DNA of 8,576 bases from an uncultured Clostridia bacterium (GTDB taxonomy: Bacteria; Bacillota; Clostridia; Christensenellales; CAG-314). The position numbers and the translations under genes are program-made. Location: NCBI GenBank assembly GCA_934203075.1, contig CAKPYT010000015.1, positions 1-8,576 on the forward strand. Direction: 5' to 3'. The notes beneath the pieces are model-generated. The model saw only the letters and a list, made by a program, of their open reading frames with translations. It made no database searches and was not told where the DNA came from. Below, in pieces: positions 6,502 through 8,576 of this stretch (the stretch's first letter is position 1; the number at the start of each line of letters is the position of its first letter).

Positions 6502-7740
6502 TTAAATGGCCCAATTGCCGTTACGGAACAGCGGAACTTCTTTTCCGTCGTGTGTAATGCCTACAATGTTCAAATCCTCGCTGCCTACCATAAAGTCCAC
6601 GTGTACGCGGCTGACGTTTACGCCGTGTGCCGCCAGTTGTTCGTCCGTCACGCCGATGCCGCCTTTTACGGTCTGCGGGATCGTAGTACCGATGGCAAAG
6701 TGGCAGGAAGCGTTTTCGTCGTACAACGTGTTCAAAAACAGCGTTTTCAGGTTGGAAATGGGGGAGTCGTGCGCAACCAGCGCTACTTCGCCCAGATACC
6801 GGGATCCTTCGTCTCCGCTGTGAATCAAAGCGTCCAGAGCCGCTTTGCCTTCTTTTGCGTCGTAGTTCACGATTTCTCCGTCCTTCAATTCAAACCAAAA
6901 ATCTTTTACGATTTCGCCGCCTTGCACCAAAGGCATCGTAGCCACCAGTTTGCCGTTTGCACTGTATTTTGCAGGGGCCGTAAACACTTCTTCCGTGGGA
7001 ACGTTTGCGTAGTATTTGGCACCGTTCTCCAACGTTTTTGCGCCGCCGCACCATTCGTGATCCTCTGCCAGATCCACCGAGAAATCCGTACCGAGGCTGT
7101 TTTTGTAGCGCAGGGTTTTAAAATGATAACCGTTCAGCAAAGCACTGCGTTTTTCCAATGCTTCCTGATGTTTTTGCCAAGCTTCCACAATGTCGAAATC
7201 GCCCACACGCACACTTTGGAAAATCATATCCCAAAGTTTTTCCATAGCGTGTTCGTCGTTGGGGAATACTTTCGCCGCCCACGAAGGATGCGGCACTGCC
7301 ACAGCCGTCTGCGTGCAGAAATACAGCGGCATTTTGTTGTTGATTTCACGCAATTGCATGCGTGTTGCCATGCCGTTGACCTGTAATTTGACAGGGTCCA
7401 TACCGGCATAAACTTGCGGATCCGCAGAAATAATCATGATGAAGGCTGCGCCGCGTTCCACCAGCCATTGTTTTTGCGTTTTCAAAAATTCCGGTGGATT
7501 TTTGAGTACGTCCACGTCCACATGCTGGAAGCGAATTTTGTTGAAATCGATGTCCAGCCAGTTCATCACGACTTCGCTTGCGCCCGCTTTGTACGCGCGT
7601 TCGGCAACGATACGGCCGAAATCCGCACAGGAAACGGGGCAGGAAATCTGCACGGGCTGACCTTCTTTCAAGCCTGCGCCGATGCGAACAATCATATCGG
7701 CGTATTTCTCTTGCTTCTGTTTGAAAGTTAATTGAGACAT
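6502..7740 (-). CDS. M29 family metallo-aminopeptidase, copy C, with altered active-site surroundings
   Basis: A 412-residue cytosolic M29 protein, first gene of an operon with copy B. The five inferred metal ligands are kept: Glu251 (PTEEVFTAP), Glu318 (YLGEVALV), His347 (SCHFAIG), His380 and Asp382 (HVDFMVG). It departs from copies A and B nearby. The GNAY motif reads GTTI, so the family tyrosine is Ile354. SLHTTFY/NLHTLFY becomes NLKTLFL, so His becomes Lys and Tyr becomes Leu. PD after PTEE.FTA becomes PA. The N-terminal part is also the most divergent of the three (YADMIVRIGAG). It may therefore have changed specificity or lower activity, or may pair with copy B, since the family forms dimers; this is inference. 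The ATG at 7740 is backed by GGAGG at 7747-7751, six bases upstream. The family call is secure; activity is uncertain. Confidence 0.93.
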   Translation of the reverse strand: MSQLTFKQKQEKYADMIVRIGAGLKEGQPVQISCPVSCADFGRIVAERAYKAGASEVVMNWLDIDFNKIRFQHVDVDVLKNPPEFLKTQKQWLVERGAAFIMIISADPQVYAGMDPVKLQVNGMATRMQLREINNKMPLYFCTQTAVAVPHPSWAAKVFPNDEHAMEKLWDMIFQSVRVGDFDIVEAWQKHQEALEKRSALLNGYHFKTLRYKNSLGTDFSVDLAEDHEWCGGAKTLENGAKYYANVPTEEVFTAPAKYSANGKLVATMPLVQGGEIVKDFWFELKDGEIVNYDAKEGKAALDALIHSGDEGSRYLGEVALVAHDSPISNLKTLFLNTLYDENASCHFAIGTTIPQTVKGGIGVTDEQLAAHGVNVSRVHVDFMVGSEDLNIVGITHDGKEVPLFRNGNWAI

Positions 7741-7772
7741 GCTTTTCCTCCGTTAGCATATTGATTGGTTTC

Positions 7773-7801
7773 ATTGTAATACAAAACGGAGAAAAAGTCC
7801 A
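7773..7801 (-). promoter_or_regulatory. Predicted sigma-A promoter of the aminopeptidase C-B operon
   Basis: On the minus strand, TGGACT (7801-7796), a 17-bp spacer and TACAAT (7778-7773) form a plausible promoter. Transcription would start near 7766, giving a short leader of about 26 bases that contains GGAGG just before the ATG at 7740. The -35 box matches at four of six positions and the -10 at five of six. There is no obvious promoter in the 17-bp gap before copy B, which supports joint transcription. Confidence 0.6.
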
Positions 7802-7845
7802 TCGAACTGAAAAAAAAGAGGGGAAACTGTCGGGCGCTTCCTTTG

Positions 7846-7863
7846 GTTTGTCGATTGACAAAC
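7846..7863. repeat. Operator-like inverted repeat overlapping a -35 box
   Basis: GTTTGTC-GATT-GACAAAC is a perfect 7-bp inverted repeat with a 4-bp centre. Its right half contains most of the TTGACA -35 hexamer (7855-7860) of the downstream promoter. A protein bound here would block RNA polymerase, so it is a candidate repressor site for the zinc-ribbon gene. I do not recognise it as the site of a named regulator. Confidence 0.5.
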
Positions 7864-7883
7864 GCATAGGTAAACTTTATAAT
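7855..7883 (+). promoter_or_regulatory. Consensus sigma-A promoter of the zinc-ribbon gene
   Basis: TTGACA (7855-7860), a spacer of exactly 17 bp and TATAAT (7878-7883) match the vegetative consensus at all twelve positions. Transcription would start near 7890. The leader is about 24 bases and carries AGGGGG at 7901-7906, seven bases before the ATG at 7914. Such a promoter is strong unless repressed, which fits the inverted repeat over its -35 box. Confidence 0.88.
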
Positions 7884-7913
7884 AGGCATAAGAAAAACCT
7901 AGGGGGAATTCGT

Positions 7914-8576
7914 ATGACGAGACTCTGTCGCTCGCGCTATACTTGCTGTAAGTGCGGGGCCGAAGATACGTACGAGGTGATACTTGCCACGGATCAGCGC
8001 GGCAAGCCGGATTTGGATTTTCGCCCGCCGGAAAGTTATCGTTCTACCATGGAACAATGGTTGCAGCGCTGTGAAGCCTGCGGCTACGTAAACAGTTGCG
8101 TTGCCAGGGAAAACGGCGTGCCAGAAGACTTTGTGTTTTCGGATGCCGCTTACCACGAATTGCTGCGCAGGGAGGATCTGCCGCCGGTGGTGCATCGGTT
8201 TTTGCTGTACGCTGCGGAAATGGAATATCTTCAAAATTGGTACGAATGCATGCAGGCCTATCTGAGGGCTGCCTGGTATTACGACGATCTCGGGGAGGAG
8301 GGGAAGACGGAATCCCTGCGGATGCGGAACAAGGCGCTGGACGCTTTGGAAGAGATCCCTCCGGAAGATCCGCGCGCAGAGCGCATTCGGCTGCTGCGCC
8401 TGGATTTGTTGCGCAGAGTAAGGCTGTTTTCGCAAGCAATTGCTGAGTGCAAAAAACTGCAGACGGATCGAAACGAGCAAACGGCAAAAATCGCAACGTA
8501 TCAATTAAAACTGTGCGTGCGCTACGATGACAAAGCACACTCCCAGGCCGAGGCGGATACCCTCCCGGAGGAGGCG
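7914..8576 (+). CDS. Two-knuckle zinc-ribbon protein with helical, possibly TPR-like body (partial, 3' end outside window)
   Basis: The first 221 codons of an open frame that runs off the window without a stop. The N-terminus has two CxxC pairs, Cys11-Cys14 (TCCKCGAE) and Cys53-Cys56 (RCEACGYV). These would form one zinc ribbon around a conserved-looking middle (PDLDFRPPE, 32-40). From about residue 75 the chain looks alpha-helical, with Trp/Tyr/Ala-rich pairs (YLQNWYECMQAYLRAAWYYDD) followed by charged helices, as in TPR-like solenoids. No signal peptide is visible, so it is probably cytosolic. The layout resembles DUF2225-type proteins of Bacillota, but I cannot confirm that family and no function is claimed. 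The ATG at 7914 has AGGGGG seven bases upstream and a consensus promoter. It is transcribed away from the aminopeptidase operon and could lead a further operon to the right. Confidence 0.82.
   Translation, partial: MTRLCRSRYTCCKCGAEDTYEVILATDQRGKPDLDFRPPESYRSTMEQWLQRCEACGYVNSCVARENGVPEDFVFSDAAYHELLRREDLPPVVHRFLLYAAEMEYLQNWYECMQAYLRAAWYYDDLGEEGKTESLRMRNKALDALEEIPPEDPRAERIRLLRLDLLRRVRLFSQAIAECKKLQTDRNEQTAKIATYQLKLCVRYDDKAHSQAEADTLPEEA

Noticed and set aside
5186..6505. A 439-codon plus-strand frame opposite aminopeptidase copy B
   Set aside because: The minus-strand frame encodes an unmistakable M29 enzyme. The plus-strand translation mirrors it in a way also seen opposite copies A and C, so it is a codon-bias shadow.
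7810..7841. Minus-strand hairpin GGAAGC...GTTTCC followed by an eight-T run, a possible terminator
   Set aside because: The stem is only 6 bp with one G-U pair, and four bases separate it from the T-run. No minus-strand gene in the window ends there, so it is not called as a terminator.

Overview
The window looks like chromosomal DNA from a member of the Bacillota, most likely a Clostridia-type anaerobe. The reasons are strong AGGAGG-like ribosome binding sites on every gene, near-consensus sigma-A promoters, a short Gram-positive-style lipoprotein signal with an LSAC lipobox, and several peptidase family M29 aminopeptidases. Base composition is fairly balanced. Genus and species cannot be fixed from the sequence. 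I see no tRNA, rRNA, CRISPR array, insertion sequence or phage gene.

Layout, left to right. (1) 28-1239, minus strand: a complete M29 aminopeptidase with its own promoter. (2) 1240-1523: a divergent intergenic region with promoters for both flanking genes. (3) 1524-5081, plus strand: an 1185-residue surface lipoprotein. It has a signal peptide, one Big_3-like Ig domain, about ten degenerate fibronectin-III-like repeats and a C-terminal domain that looks like a right-handed beta-helix. (4) 5128-5163: a strong hairpin terminator that can serve both converging transcripts. (5) 5255-6484 and 6502-7740, minus strand: two more M29 aminopeptidases 17 bp apart, read as one operon from a promoter near 7773-7801. 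(6) 7741-7913: a second divergent intergenic region, with a perfect-consensus promoter (TTGACA, 17 bp, TATAAT) facing right and an inverted repeat over its -35 box. (7) 7914 to the window end, plus strand: the start of a protein with two CxxC knuckles and a helical body, cut by the edge.

The three peptidases are cytosolic, since none has a signal sequence, and probably release N-terminal amino acids from imported or recycled peptides. All keep the five metal ligands expected for the family. The most upstream one (6502-7740) has lost other residues around the active site. The lipoprotein separates one peptidase from the other two and has its own promoter and terminator, so it is probably a separate surface-binding function rather than part of the peptidase pathway. 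Nothing here amounts to a clearly new system. The points most worth a second look are the tripled M29 genes with one diverged copy, the repeat and beta-helix lipoprotein, and the operator-like repeat at the zinc-ribbon gene.
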